From: Chryseobacterium pennae
GTDB lineage: Bacteria > Bacteroidota > Bacteroidia > Flavobacteriales > Weeksellaceae
Assembly: GCF_003385515.1 (NCBI RefSeq)
Contig: NZ_QNVT01000010.1
Coordinates: 124,001-188,000 of the forward strand
DNA length: 64,000 bases
Reading direction: 5' to 3'
Shown: one piece after another, positions 9,291 to 17,807 of the stretch
Layout of the letters: each line of letters starts with the position of its first letter
Position numbering within the stretch: position 1 is the first letter of the stretch
Position numbers and translations under genes: made by a program
The notes under the pieces: generated by a model
Database searches by the model: none
Seen by the model: the letters and a program-made list of their open reading frames with translations, nothing else
Told to the model about the DNA's origin: nothing

Positions 9291-10496
9291 TTAGCTCAAT
9301 TCGAAAAGAGTAATTTCCGGTAAAACGCCAACTCTTCCCGGGTATCCCAATACTCCGAATCCTCGGTTTACATACAGTAACTTTCCTTCACTTTCATAAA
9401 GGTCTGCCCATTTCGGATAGCGATACTGAACAGGTGACCATTTTACATTTTTAAGATCCAGTCCAAACTGCATCCCGTGAGTGTGCCCTGAAAGGGTCAG
9501 ATGAATGTCTTTAGGGTGTTTTTTTACCACATAATCAAAATGGCTAGGGTCATGGCTCATTAAGATCTTTGTTGCGGATTCAGGAACCCCTTTTAAGGCA
9601 TCATCAATTTTTCCAAACTGAGGGAAAGGTTTCAGTCCCCAGTTTTCAACCCCAAGGATGTAGATTTTTTCTCCGTTTTTCTCAATCACTCTATGTTCGT
9701 TTCTTAACATATCAAAGCCAGCCTGTTTTTCATAATCGATCAGGGTGTCAAGGTTTTTCTTTTTAGCATCAGAAGAAGGCCATGTTACGTAATCAGCATA
9801 ATCGTGGTTTCCTAATACAGCAAACTTGCCGTCTTTAGCCTTAATTTGTGAAAATAAAGGAATGAAGGGTTTGAATTCATCGGCTACATTATTTACCATA
9901 TCTCCGGTAAATAAAACGAGGTCAGGCTTTTGTTCATTGATAAGATCAACAGCATGTTGCAATTTGCTTGGGTCAGGAAAACTTCCACTGTGTACATCAG
10001 AGATCTGAATGATTTTATATCCCTTGAAACTTTTTGGGAGATTAGGGAATTTTACTTTCACTCTTCTTACTTTGTGACGGTATTTCCCGAATGTAATTCC
10101 GTCTATGAACAGGGCTGAAAGTACACCGCTCATTCCCAATCCTACAAGACTCAAAAATTTACGTCTTTCCGGAAAGAAGTTTTCAGAAGGTTTTGCGAAT
10201 CCTATCAGATAGCCCCCGAATCTGATAATGTCATCAATCAATAAAAATAAAACTACAAAAATTTTGGGAAGAATAAAAATCAAAAATAATGAAATCATAA
10301 TTTGGGCTCTTGCAGTACTTCTGTCTGATCTTTGATAATGAGTGACCTCATAAGCAAAAATCCCATATACAGCTAAAGATAGTACCCAATATCCGATTCT
10401 TATCCATGAATTATCAGTAAGAGTTCTGATAGCCTGATAAATATACACTTCCAGGAACAGGAAGATTCCGGCGATGATTAAAAAATTTTTTTGCAT
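9291..10496 (-). CDS. Membrane-anchored metallophosphoesterase (YkuE/YaeI type)
   Basis: A 401-residue protein with several N-terminal membrane segments (roughly the first 110 residues) and a C-terminal calcineurin-like phosphoesterase domain. The dimetal motifs are all present in order: ISDVHSG, FTGDMVN, LGNHDY, a MSHDP segment and SGHTHG. Related proteins such as B. subtilis YkuE and E. coli YaeI hydrolyse phosphodiesters including UDP-diacylglucosamine, but the substrate here is unknown. I chose the ATG at 10496: the upstream GTG at 10517 would sit inside the terminator hairpin of the preceding gene. Confidence 0.85.
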   Translation of the reverse strand: MQKNFLIIAGIFLFLEVYIYQAIRTLTDNSWIRIGYWVLSLAVYGIFAYEVTHYQRSDRSTARAQIMISLFLIFILPKIFVVLFLLIDDIIRFGGYLIGFAKPSENFFPERRKFLSLVGLGMSGVLSALFIDGITFGKYRHKVRRVKVKFPNLPKSFKGYKIIQISDVHSGSFPDPSKLQHAVDLINEQKPDLVLFTGDMVNNVADEFKPFIPLFSQIKAKDGKFAVLGNHDYADYVTWPSSDAKKKNLDTLIDYEKQAGFDMLRNEHRVIEKNGEKIYILGVENWGLKPFPQFGKIDDALKGVPESATKILMSHDPSHFDYVVKKHPKDIHLTLSGHTHGMQFGLDLKNVKWSPVQYRYPKWADLYESEGKLLYVNRGFGVLGYPGRVGVLPEITLFELS

Positions 10497-10506
10497 ATTC
10501 TGATTC

Positions 10507-10543
10507 AAAAAAAGCACAAAAGAAGACTTCCTTTGTGCTTTTT
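10507..10543 (-). terminator. Terminator of the KAS III-like gene
   Basis: Arms AAAAAGCACAAA (10509-10520) and TTTGTGCTTTTT (10532-10543), with an inner GAAG/CTTC extension. Followed by a T-run on the minus strand, directly after the gene ending at 10567. Confidence 0.85.
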
Positions 10544-10566
10544 ATATATTTTAATTAAAATTATTT

Positions 10567-11634
10567 TTAAGGAAATCTGTAAACAATAGCATTGATGTTC
10601 ATTCCGGCACCTACCGAAGTCATGACAATGTTACCATTCTCTTTAAACGAATGACCTTCCATTTTTCCTTTAATTATTAAATCATACATTGTAGGAATGG
10701 TTGCAACAGAAGTGTTTCCAAGGTTTTGAATCGTCATAGGAGAGATTGCGTGATCATATTCTTTCACATCATAAAGTCTGTGAAGTCTTTCGATCATTGC
10801 ATAGTCCATTTTAGCATTAGCCTGGTGGATAAGGATTTTGTCGATATCTTCAATAGAAAGACCTGCATCTGTAATAGTGTCTTTGATCGCTACAGGTACA
10901 TTTTTAAGAGCGTATTCATAGATTTTTCTACCTAACATTCTTACATATAAACGTTTTTGATCTACCTCTTTGTTGATTGAAGGTTGGTTTTCAAGATAGT
11001 TTAATTCAGGACCATTATCGCAAATTGTATTGTGAGCAATAATCCCTACATTTTCTTCATCTGTTGCTTTTACAACTACTGCACCTGCTCCGTCAGCAAA
11101 AATCATTCGGTTTCTGTCATAAGGATCAGTTACACGGCTTAATGTTTCAGCCCCAATAATAAGAATAGTTTTGGCTGCTTTAGCTTTAATCAGGTTGTCC
11201 GCTAAAATCATACCCTCTACCCATCCCGGGCAACCGAAAATCATGTCATAGGTTACACATTTTCTGTTTTTAATCCCCAGTTTATTCTTCACTCTTGCTG
11301 CCATTGTTGGCATGAAGTCTGCGTAGCCGTTCTCAGTAACTTCCCCGAAATTACTAGCGTAAATAATGTAATCCAGCTCTTCGCCGTCTACTTTTGCATC
11401 CTCAAGGGCAATTTTTGCGGCTTTATAACCGATCTGTGAGTTGGAAAGATCATCCTCAATGAATCTCCTGTTTTCGATTTCTGTAATTTCTACAAACTTC
11501 GCAATGGTTTCTTCAACAGGCTTTTCAATCTTTACTCCGTCTTCAGTGTAGAACTCGGAATTCATGAAGTAATCTCTACCAATAACTCTGTTCGGGATGT
11601 AAGATCCAGAGCCAATAATGATCGTATTCGGCAT
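10567..11634 (-). CDS. 3-oxoacyl-ACP synthase III (FabH)-like enzyme
   Basis: A 355-residue thiolase-fold condensing enzyme. The KAS III triad is readable: Cys135 in MIFGCPGWVEG, His270 in ILIHQANAKM and Asn307 in NLGNTSVAT. KAS III enzymes condense acyl-CoA with malonyl-ACP at the start of fatty-acid or aryl-polyene synthesis. This protein is longer than E. coli FabH (317 aa) because of an insertion around residues 25-45. It also has no fab or plsX genes beside it, so it may be a second, specialised copy. It is transcribed alone, divergently from the gene at 11735, with a -7 element at 11660-11667. Confidence 0.85.
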   Translation of the reverse strand: MPNTIIIGSGSYIPNRVIGRDYFMNSEFYTEDGVKIEKPVEETIAKFVEITEIENRRFIEDDLSNSQIGYKAAKIALEDAKVDGEELDYIIYASNFGEVTENGYADFMPTMAARVKNKLGIKNRKCVTYDMIFGCPGWVEGMILADNLIKAKAAKTILIIGAETLSRVTDPYDRNRMIFADGAGAVVVKATDEENVGIIAHNTICDNGPELNYLENQPSINKEVDQKRLYVRMLGRKIYEYALKNVPVAIKDTITDAGLSIEDIDKILIHQANAKMDYAMIERLHRLYDVKEYDHAISPMTIQNLGNTSVATIPTMYDLIIKGKMEGHSFKENGNIVMTSVGAGMNINAIVYRFP

Positions 11635-11659
11635 TCGTTTATATGATTTTTTAAAGATG

Positions 11660-11667
11660 CAAAGTTA
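11660..11667 (-). promoter_or_regulatory. -7 element of the KAS III-like gene
   Basis: Minus-strand TAACTTTG, an exact TAnnTTTG match 26 bases upstream of the ATG at 11634. Confidence 0.6.
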
Positions 11668-11704
11668 ATAATTAATATTAATAACAGAGAATTAAAAATA
11701 TTAT

Positions 11705-11712
11705 TAAATTTG
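11705..11712 (+). promoter_or_regulatory. -7 element of the 11735 gene
   Basis: TAAATTTG matches TAnnTTTG and would start an mRNA about 16 bases before the ATG at 11735. Confidence 0.55.
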
Positions 11713-11734
11713 CAAAAATTGTACTTTACAATCT

Positions 11735-12304
11735 ATGAAAAACAACCCATCCTTAAAAGGCTTACTTATTGCAGGTGTGGCGTTTATCGTTGCCTTTGGG
11801 ATCTACTTCCTTTTTTTAGCCAAGAAGAATTATTATGTGGTAGATAATCCTACCCCGAACACGTATTACTTTAAAATCAATAATGGTTCTGAAGGAGTTA
11901 TATCAGCGGGGCAGTATGTGCATGTGGATTTGAATAAGGGAAAAAACTCTATTCAGGTTTTCGATCAGAATAAAAAAATGCTTTATGATTCAGCATTTGA
12001 AGTAAACAAACTTCGTGGTCTGCTCAACATTGCTCATCAGGATTACTACGTGAATGACCAGTACTACGGGTATAACCTTAAAAAAGATTCGTTATTAACG
12101 GCTCTTGACAAAACCGTTATTGACGGAAAGGATTACTACGGAGGAGCAAAGCGTTTCAATAAGCTTTACACAGAAGATTTTTACTACAATGTAGATGAAG
12201 ATTATGACAAAGTGATCAAGAATGTCCAGCAAGTGGAATCAAGATCAAAGGTTTTCAGAAAGCAGGATTACCTAAATTATTATAAAGAATATTACAAGTT
12301 TTAA
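11735..12304 (+). CDS. Conserved hypothetical membrane-anchored protein
   Basis: A 189-residue protein with one N-terminal membrane helix (about residues 9-28) followed by a tyrosine-rich soluble domain that should face the periplasm. I do not recognise a named domain. It is the first gene of what looks like an operon with ubiE, since only three bases separate its stop from the TTG start of ubiE, and then porT four bases further on. The tight spacing suggests a conserved role linked to envelope or quinone functions, but this is inference only. Confidence 0.75.
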   Translation: MKNNPSLKGLLIAGVAFIVAFGIYFLFLAKKNYYVVDNPTPNTYYFKINNGSEGVISAGQYVHVDLNKGKNSIQVFDQNKKMLYDSAFEVNKLRGLLNIAHQDYYVNDQYYGYNLKKDSLLTALDKTVIDGKDYYGGAKRFNKLYTEDFYYNVDEDYDKVIKNVQQVESRSKVFRKQDYLNYYKEYYKF

Positions 12305-12307
12305 GTT

Positions 12308-13039
12308 TTGACAAAAGATATCACTAAAGTTACTCCCTACAATTCGGAGGCTACTAAGAAGAGCCAGGTAGAGGATATGTTCGACAATATTGCGCCGAAA
12401 TATGACCTTCTGAACCGTGTTTTATCCATGAAAATTGACATTTTATGGAGAAATAAACTGGTAAAATGGATGAAAAATGATAACCCGCAGGAAGTGCTGG
12501 ATGTGGCTACAGGAACGGGAGATCTGGCAATTACCATTGAAAAAGGAACCGGTTCAAAAGTAGTTGGTTTAGATTTATCACAACAAATGCTCAATGTTGG
12601 CGTTATTAAAATAAAAAAACTTAAATTAGACGGCAAAATTTCCATGCAAAAAGGAGATGCAGAAAATTTACCTTTCGAGGACAATAGATTTGATGCTGTT
12701 TCCGTTGCATTTGGAGTAAGGAATTTTGAGAACCTTCCCAAAGGTTTGGCAGAGTTAAGAAGAGTAGTTAAAGATAACAAGAGTGTTTATATACTGGAGT
12801 TTTTAAAGGTTGAGGGTTTGATGGGACCATTTTATATGTTTTATTTCAAAAATATATTACCTGCAATAGGTAGGCTGGTTTCCAAAGATAATAGGGCGTA
12901 TACATACCTTCCGGATTCTGTAAATGCTTTTCCTTTCGGGGAGAAGATGAAGCAAATTCTTTTAGATACGGGATTTAAGAAAGTTGAATATAAAAAATTA
13001 AGTTTAGGTATAGCCACAATTTATAAAGCAACAAAGTAA
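12308..13039 (+). CDS. ubiE: Demethylmenaquinone methyltransferase
   Basis: A 243-residue class I SAM methyltransferase of the UbiE/MenG family that methylates demethylmenaquinone to menaquinone, the last step in making the respiratory quinone of Bacteroidota. Visible motifs are MFDNIAPKYDLLNRVLS near the N-terminus, the SAM-binding VLDVATGTGDLAI, GLDLSQQMLNVG, GDAENLPFEDNRFD and the family signature VAFGVRNFENLPKGLAELRR. The start is a TTG at 12308, three bases after the preceding stop; the first internal ATG would cut into the conserved MFDNIAPKYD motif. It lies upstream of porT, an arrangement found in other flavobacteria. Confidence 0.95.
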   Translation: MTKDITKVTPYNSEATKKSQVEDMFDNIAPKYDLLNRVLSMKIDILWRNKLVKWMKNDNPQEVLDVATGTGDLAITIEKGTGSKVVGLDLSQQMLNVGVIKIKKLKLDGKISMQKGDAENLPFEDNRFDAVSVAFGVRNFENLPKGLAELRRVVKDNKSVYILEFLKVEGLMGPFYMFYFKNILPAIGRLVSKDNRAYTYLPDSVNAFPFGEKMKQILLDTGFKKVEYKKLSLGIATIYKATK

Positions 13040-13042
13040 CCT

Positions 13043-13828
13043 ATGAATAAATTTCTATTAAAAGCACTGGTTTTAACCTCAGTAAATGTTGCCGTTTTTG
13101 CAAACGCGCAATTTAGAACCCGAAACAGAATGGATAAGTTGGAAGATTTCGACGAGCAGAAATTCAGTTGGGGTTTTTATTTGAACGGGAACAAACTGGA
13201 CTACCGCATCGTATTAAATTCCACTTATGGGATGGATGGTAATCAGAATCTTGTGACCAGCACTAAAGAAAGCTACAGCTTCGGTGCCGGGCTTATCGCA
13301 AAATGGAGGCTGAATGATTATCTTGACGTAAGGATAGAGCCGGGGTTACAGTTTGCACAAAGACAGTTGACTTTTAATACACAAGTCAATGATAGATTTT
13401 CAGGTGGATCTACCACCAATCCTATTTTTACACCGATCCCTTTACAGGAAAAAGATAAAATAAGAGATATTAAATCTACATTGGTTGATATTCCGGTACT
13501 TTTGGAACTTCATGGGCGAAGATGGTATAATTCAAGACCTTATGTTGCTGCAGGGGTAAACTATGTGGTGAATCTACAGTCGAACTCCAGTTCCACAGAT
13601 GACAATATGCAGCAGATCTTTAGAACTACAACACATAATTTTGCATGGTCTGCAGAAATGGGAATTCAGTTTTATTTCAATAAATTTAAGCTGACACCTG
13701 CCATCAGAGGAACCTTCTTTATGAACAATGAAAAAGTAGCTGATAACGCTACTACACCTCCTTACTGGGCTTCTGCCGTTTCTACATTACAGACAAGAGC
13801 TGTGATGTTTGTACTGAAATTTGAATAA
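13043..13828 (+). CDS. porT: PorT family outer-membrane beta-barrel protein (type IX secretion)
   Basis: A 261-residue outer-membrane protein with a signal peptide (about residues 1-22, ending FANAQ) followed by alternating beta strands of an eight-stranded barrel. Features that fit PorT/SprT are FSWGFYLNGNKLDY near the start, the central YSFGAGLIAKWRLNDYLDVRIEPGL, LVDIPVLLELHG, and a final strand ending MFVLKFE. PorT is needed for the type IX secretion system that exports gliding adhesins and proteases in Bacteroidota. The position directly behind ubiE (4 bases) is the usual flavobacterial one and supports the call. A terminator follows at 13853-13879. Confidence 0.8.
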   Translation: MNKFLLKALVLTSVNVAVFANAQFRTRNRMDKLEDFDEQKFSWGFYLNGNKLDYRIVLNSTYGMDGNQNLVTSTKESYSFGAGLIAKWRLNDYLDVRIEPGLQFAQRQLTFNTQVNDRFSGGSTTNPIFTPIPLQEKDKIRDIKSTLVDIPVLLELHGRRWYNSRPYVAAGVNYVVNLQSNSSSTDDNMQQIFRTTTHNFAWSAEMGIQFYFNKFKLTPAIRGTFFMNNEKVADNATTPPYWASAVSTLQTRAVMFVLKFE

Positions 13829-13852
13829 GAAATTATCATTTTAAAAATACTC

Positions 13853-13879
13853 AGGAGATGCTTTTGCATCTCCTTTTTT
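13853..13879 (+). terminator. Terminator of the ubiE-porT operon
   Basis: Arms AGGAGATGC (13853-13861) and GCATCTCCT (13866-13874) with a TTTT loop, followed by a T-run. Confidence 0.9.
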
Positions 13880-13910
13880 GTTGAGATACCAAAATATAGG
13901 ACTTTTTATT

Positions 13911-13940
13911 TTTGTTAGTGTTAATATTTTTTTATTTTTG
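13911..13940 (+). promoter_or_regulatory. Promoter of the coiled-coil/zapA operon
   Basis: TTTG (13911-13914), 18 bases, then TATTTTTG (13933-13940): an excellent Bacteroidota -33/-7 pair. Transcription should start near 13947, which rules out the upstream TTG at 13878 as the start of the next gene. Confidence 0.75.
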
Positions 13941-13967
13941 CTTCTAGTTAGAATATACAAACCTGAA

Positions 13968-14270
13968 ATGCTTCAAGATTTAGAAAACAATTTTTCAGAA
14001 TTAGAGAGAAAAATTTTGGCTCTGCAAAAGAATTACAGAAATCTTACTGAAAAGTTATCGGAATTAAGTAGTGAGCATGACGAGCTGAAGATAAGATATG
14101 ATGAGGAAAGAAGAAGAAATCAGGTATTAGCAGAAGAACAAAAAAATATAAAACTTTATTCAGCAATATCAGGGAATCCTGAACACAATAGGTTAATGAA
14201 AAATCATATCAACAGATTGGTGAAAGAAATTGATTTCTGTATTGCTCAGCTTCAAAACAGTGGATTATAA
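13968..14270 (+). CDS. Small coiled-coil protein upstream of zapA
   Basis: A 100-residue, highly charged protein predicted to be almost entirely coiled coil (heptad-like stretches such as NFSELERKILALQKNYRNL, then KLSELSSEHDELKIRYDEE). There is no signal or membrane segment when the ATG at 13968 is used. An in-frame TTG at 13878 would add a membrane helix, but it lies in the T-tract of the porT terminator and upstream of the promoter at 13911-13940. Its stop codon TAA at 14268-14270 shares its last base with the ATG of zapA, so the two are translationally coupled. A division-related role, perhaps like the coiled-coil ZapB, is inference from context. Confidence 0.75.
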   Translation: MLQDLENNFSELERKILALQKNYRNLTEKLSELSSEHDELKIRYDEERRRNQVLAEEQKNIKLYSAISGNPEHNRLMKNHINRLVKEIDFCIAQLQNSGL

Positions 14271-14557
14271 TGGAGGTAAGGAGAATAACCGTCAATATTG
14301 CAGGAAGAGTATATCCGCTGAACGTACCGGCAGCAGAGGAAGAAACTTTGCGTAAAGTAGGGAAGCAGATCGAGAATATGATTAAAGATTTTGAACAGAA
14401 CTTCGATGTAAGAGATAAACAGGATGCTTTGGCAATGTGTGCCCTGAAACTGGGAACCAATGCAGAAGTAGTTTCTCTTAACTACGAAAAAAATATTAAT
14501 TCAACCAACGAGAGATTAGAACAGATTAATCAATCGTTGAATGAAATCGGGAAATAG
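14270..14557 (+). CDS. zapA: Cell division protein ZapA
   Basis: A 95-residue cytosolic protein that bundles FtsZ filaments at midcell. It fits the ZapA family in length and layout: an N-terminal globular part with ITVNIAGRVYPLNVPAAEEE, then the LRKVGKQIENMIKDF helix, a KQDALAMCALKLG segment, and a C-terminal coiled coil. It overlaps the preceding coiled-coil gene by one base. It is followed by a structured RNA and then rny, the gene order in which 6S RNA is found next to zapA in many bacteria. Confidence 0.93.
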   Translation: MEVRRITVNIAGRVYPLNVPAAEEETLRKVGKQIENMIKDFEQNFDVRDKQDALAMCALKLGTNAEVVSLNYEKNINSTNERLEQINQSLNEIGK

Positions 14558-14578
14558 ATTTTTTTTCCTGAACAAGCT

Positions 14579-14747
14579 GCCTACAATAATTCTAACACAT
14601 TAAAGGTAAACTCAACGCTAAACAATTACCGAACAAATGTCCTCTGAATGGCGTGCCGGTCTTCCGGATTACAGACAGTGGAAATCAGTTCAAATCGTGT
14701 TGATTAGGAGTTTACTCTCAATCCCTGGATTATTGTGGGCTTTTTTT
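14579..14747 (+). ncRNA. ssrS: Probable 6S RNA between zapA and rny
   Basis: The 230-base gap between zapA and rny holds a long RNA-like hairpin. A 14-bp closing stem pairs 14579-14592 with 14727-14740 (two G-U pairs), directly followed by seven Ts. A second stem pairs GTAAACTC (14606-14613) with GAGTTTAC (14708-14715), and a small CCGG/CCGG hairpin sits near the apex. Size (about 160 bases), rod-like shape and location downstream of zapA all fit 6S RNA, which binds the housekeeping RNA polymerase as an open-promoter mimic. It probably is co-transcribed with zapA and processed, or has its own promoter. Sequence conservation could not be checked here. Confidence 0.7.
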
Positions 14748-14787
14748 ATTTAAAGGATATGAATACAATTAAAACTCAATATACATT

Positions 14788-16353
14788 ATGATAGAAGTTA
14801 TAGTCGGTGTTGTTTGTTTAGTAATTGGTGCAGTGGTGGGAATACTCTTCTCAAAAAGCTCTCTGAATACTAAGGCAAAATTTATTATAGATGATGCCAA
14901 GAAAAACGCCGAAAACCTTATAGAAAAAGCTAACGTACAAGCTGAATCCATAAAGAAAGAAAAGAATCTGCAGGCTAAGGAAAAATTCCTTGAGCTGAAG
15001 TCACAGCATGATGCAGACATTCAGTCCCGCGAAAAGAAAATGCAGGAAACTGAAAAAAGAACGAAGGACAAAGAGCACAAGCTGAACGACGAACTTAGCA
15101 AGACTGGAAAACTTGAAAAAGATCTTGACAGACAGATTGCAGATTACGCTAAGAAGAACGAGATTTTAGACAGAAAACAGCAGGAGTTAGATATAGCAAC
15201 TACCAAGAAAGTGGAAATCCTTGAAAAGATCTCTAACTATACCGCTGATGAAGCTAAAGCTGAATTGGTAGAAACAATGAAAGCTGAAGCGAAAACAAGA
15301 GCACAGGCACATGTTCAGGGTATCATGGAGGAAGCTCAGATGAATGCTAAGAATGAAGCTAGAAAAATTGTTATTCAGACCATTCAGAGAATCGGAACAG
15401 AGCAGGCTATCGAAAACTCAGTATCAGTATTCAACATTGAATCTGATGAAGTGAAAGGTAGAATCATCGGTAGAGAAGGTAGAAACATCCGTGCTTTAGA
15501 AGCCGTAACAGGAGTTGAAATCATCGTGGATGATACGCCTGAGGCAATCCTTCTTTCATGTTTCGATCCGGTAAGAAGAGAGATCGCAAGACTATCCCTT
15601 CACAGATTGGTTACTGATGGTAGAATTCACCCGGCAAGAATCGAAGAAGTGGTGGAAAAAACAAGAAAACAAATCGAAGAGGAAATCATTGAAGTTGGTA
15701 AGAGAACAATCATTGATTTAGGAATCCACGGATTACACCCTGAATTGATCAAGATCGTAGGTAGAATGAAATACCGTTCTTCTTACGGGCAAAACTTATT
15801 ACAGCACTCAAGAGAAGTTGCGAACATTGCTGCAACAATGGCTGCTGAATTAGGATTGAACGTTAAATTAGCCAAGAGAGCAGGTCTTTTACACGATATC
15901 GGTAAAGTTCCTGAGCAGGAATCAGAATTACCACACGCATTATTAGGAATGCAGTGGGCTGAGAAATACGGTGAAAACCCAGAAGTGGTAAATGCTATTG
16001 GAGCTCACCACGACGAAATTGAAATGAAGTCTCTATTATCTCCGATCATTCAGGTTGCCGATGCTATCTCAGGAGCAAGACCGGGAGCAAGAAGACAGGT
16101 ATTGGAGTCTTATATCCAGAGACTGAAGGATCTTGAATCTGCAGCATTAAGCTTTGATGGAGTATCAAGCGCTTATGCAATTCAGGCAGGTAGAGAGCTT
16201 AGAGTAATGGTAGAGAGCGGAAAAGTAAACGACGAAGTAGCTTCTCAGCTGTCTTACGATATCTCAGAAAAGATTCAGAACGAACTTACTTACCCTGGAC
16301 AGGTAAAAGTAACCGTAATCAGAGAAACAAGAGCCGTGAATATTGCAAGATAA
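14788..16353 (+). CDS. rny: Ribonuclease Y
   Basis: A 521-residue membrane-anchored endoribonuclease that starts mRNA decay. Order of parts: N-terminal membrane helix (about 4-21), a long charged coiled coil (about 30-200), a KH RNA-binding domain with [10 protein letters not shown] (224-233), and an HD phosphohydrolase domain with His340, the HD pair 369-370 in LLHDIGKV and His-His 407-408 in GAHHDE. Length and architecture match the family closely. Followed by a strong terminator. The codon use is that of a highly expressed housekeeping gene. Confidence 0.97.
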   Translation: MIEVIVGVVCLVIGAVVGILFSKSSLNTKAKFIIDDAKKNAENLIEKANVQAESIKKEKNLQAKEKFLELKSQHDADIQSREKKMQETEKRTKDKEHKLNDELSKTGKLEKDLDRQIADYAKKNEILDRKQQELDIATTKKVEILEKISNYTADEAKAELVETMKAEAKTRAQAHVQGIMEEAQMNAKNEARKIVIQTIQRIGTEQAIENSVSVFNIESDEVKGRIIGREGRNIRALEAVTGVEIIVDDTPEAILLSCFDPVRREIARLSLHRLVTDGRIHPARIEEVVEKTRKQIEEEIIEVGKRTIIDLGIHGLHPELIKIVGRMKYRSSYGQNLLQHSREVANIAATMAAELGLNVKLAKRAGLLHDIGKVPEQESELPHALLGMQWAEKYGENPEVVNAIGAHHDEIEMKSLLSPIIQVADAISGARPGARRQVLESYIQRLKDLESAALSFDGVSSAYAIQAGRELRVMVESGKVNDEVASQLSYDISEKIQNELTYPGQVKVTVIRETRAVNIAR

Positions 16354-16375
16354 TAAACGGATCAAGATATTTTAT

Positions 16376-16406
16376 AAAAACCTTTCAAGAAATTGAAAGG
16401 TTTTTT
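16376..16406 (+). terminator. Terminator of rny
   Basis: CCTTTCAA (16381-16388), GAAA loop, TTGAAAGG (16393-16400), flanked by five As and six Ts. Confidence 0.92.
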
Positions 16407-16426
16407 ATTTTTATCAAAACTTAACA

Positions 16427-17668
16427 ATGCAAGAATTATCTCTGTCTTCAAAACTGAAGTACATTTTCTCTATTCCCGTTATTATTTCGGCGCTTGGCTA
16501 TTTCGTAGATATCTATGACCTTCTCCTGTTTGGAATTGTAAGAATTCCCAGTTTAAAAGCTTTAGGGCTTAATCCGGACGCTGATGGAACCTTTATCCTG
16601 AACTGCCAGATGGTGGGGCTGCTTATTGGAGGTGTATTCTGGGGAATTTTCGGAGATAAGAAAGGAAGGCTTTCTGTACTTTTTGGATCAATTCTGGTCT
16701 ATTCTTTGGCCAATATTGCCTGTGGCTTTTTACCTTATTTTCCAAAAGACCACTTAGTGTATCAATATGCGGGTTTAAGGTTTATAGCAGGGATTGGCTT
16801 GGCCGGAGAGCTTGGAGCGGGAATTACACTGGTTTCTGAAAGCCTGCCGAAGAATTTAAGGGCAATTGGTACCTCTGTAGTAGCCGGTTTTGGATTAATG
16901 GGAGCCGTAGTCGCACAATTAACAGTAGAATTAGCCGGCGGATGGAATATTTCCTACATCATTGGCGGAATCATGGGCATACTGCTGTTGCTGCTGAGAA
17001 TAAGTGTTTCGGAATCCGGAATCTATAAAAATATTGAACATAAAAGTGTTTCTAAAGGTAATTTTCTGTCCTTTTTCACCAATAAAGAAAGGTTGGTAAG
17101 ATACTTAAAATGTATTGCTATAGGATTGCCTACCTGGTATTGTATAGGGATTCTGGCTGTTTTAGCTAACCAATTTGCCCCAGAATTCGGAATTAAGGAT
17201 CTTAGCCCGGGAAAAGCAATTATGTGGGCGTATGTAGGTATTTCTGTTGGTGATCTGATGAGCGGTTTTATTTCCCATGCTTTGAAGTCGCGTAAAATGG
17301 CCATATTCTACATGCTTCTTTTCACGTTAGTCGGGGTGGGAATTATGCTGTTCGGAAATACCAATACCGAGACGAAATATTATCTGTTCTGTGTATGGCT
17401 GGGCTTTGGTACAGGCTATTGGGCAATGTTTGTGACGCTGGCAGCAGAGCAGTTTGGAACCAATATCAGAAATACAGCAACCACCACGGTTCCAAATATG
17501 GTCAGAGGATTAGTGCCGGTAATGATCCTGGCTTTTGATTTCTTTAAAGAAAGTTTCTCAGTATTGGAAAGTGCAGCCATCGTAGGGGTAGTGGTATTTG
17601 GTTTGGCATTTTATTCTTCACTCACGATTTCCGAAACTCACGACAGAGATCTTGAGTTCACAGAATAA
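16427..17668 (+). CDS. MFS transporter (sugar/metabolite:proton symporter-like)
   Basis: A 413-residue membrane protein with about 12 hydrophobic segments. The first cytoplasmic loop carries the MFS signature GIFGDKKGRLSVLFG (about residues 79-93), and the helix-4/5 region has RFIAGIGLAGELGAGITLVSESLPKNLRA, characteristic of the metabolite:H+ symporter branch (sialate, benzoate, citrate and proline/betaine carriers). The substrate cannot be told. It lies alone after the rny terminator and before the small-peptide genes. Confidence 0.85.
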   Translation: MQELSLSSKLKYIFSIPVIISALGYFVDIYDLLLFGIVRIPSLKALGLNPDADGTFILNCQMVGLLIGGVFWGIFGDKKGRLSVLFGSILVYSLANIACGFLPYFPKDHLVYQYAGLRFIAGIGLAGELGAGITLVSESLPKNLRAIGTSVVAGFGLMGAVVAQLTVELAGGWNISYIIGGIMGILLLLLRISVSESGIYKNIEHKSVSKGNFLSFFTNKERLVRYLKCIAIGLPTWYCIGILAVLANQFAPEFGIKDLSPGKAIMWAYVGISVGDLMSGFISHALKSRKMAIFYMLLFTLVGVGIMLFGNTNTETKYYLFCVWLGFGTGYWAMFVTLAAEQFGTNIRNTATTTVPNMVRGLVPVMILAFDFFKESFSVLESAAIVGVVVFGLAFYSSLTISETHDRDLEFTE

Positions 17669-17755
17669 TAAAATAGATGATATTTTATCTGTTTTTAAAT
17701 ATATGAAATTGAGTTAATTAACATTTTTTTATGTGATGAATAATTTTTATTTATT

Positions 17756-17763
17756 TAATTTTA
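17756..17763 (+). promoter_or_regulatory. Degenerate -7 element of the first GG-leader peptide gene
   Basis: TAATTTTA sits 52 bases before the ATG at 17808, matching in position the TAACTTTG that lies 51 bases before the second peptide gene. The flanking sequence (GAACTAA, GTTTAAT) is shared, so this looks like the same promoter with two mismatches to the consensus. Confidence 0.4.
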
Positions 17764-17807
17764 AAAATGAACTAACAAAATATATGTTTAATTAAAACCA
17801 AATCATC

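Noticed and set aside
10497..10517. GTG start for the metallophosphoesterase
   Set aside because: It lies in the terminator hairpin of the preceding gene; the ATG at 10496 begins a normal membrane-protein N-terminus.
12337..12780. 147-residue minus-strand frame opposite ubiE
   Set aside because: It lies wholly over the ubiE coding sequence and has no start signal or family features.
13878..13967. N-terminal membrane helix for the coiled-coil gene (TTG start at 13878)
   Set aside because: It would start in the T-run of the porT terminator and upstream of the promoter at 13911-13940.
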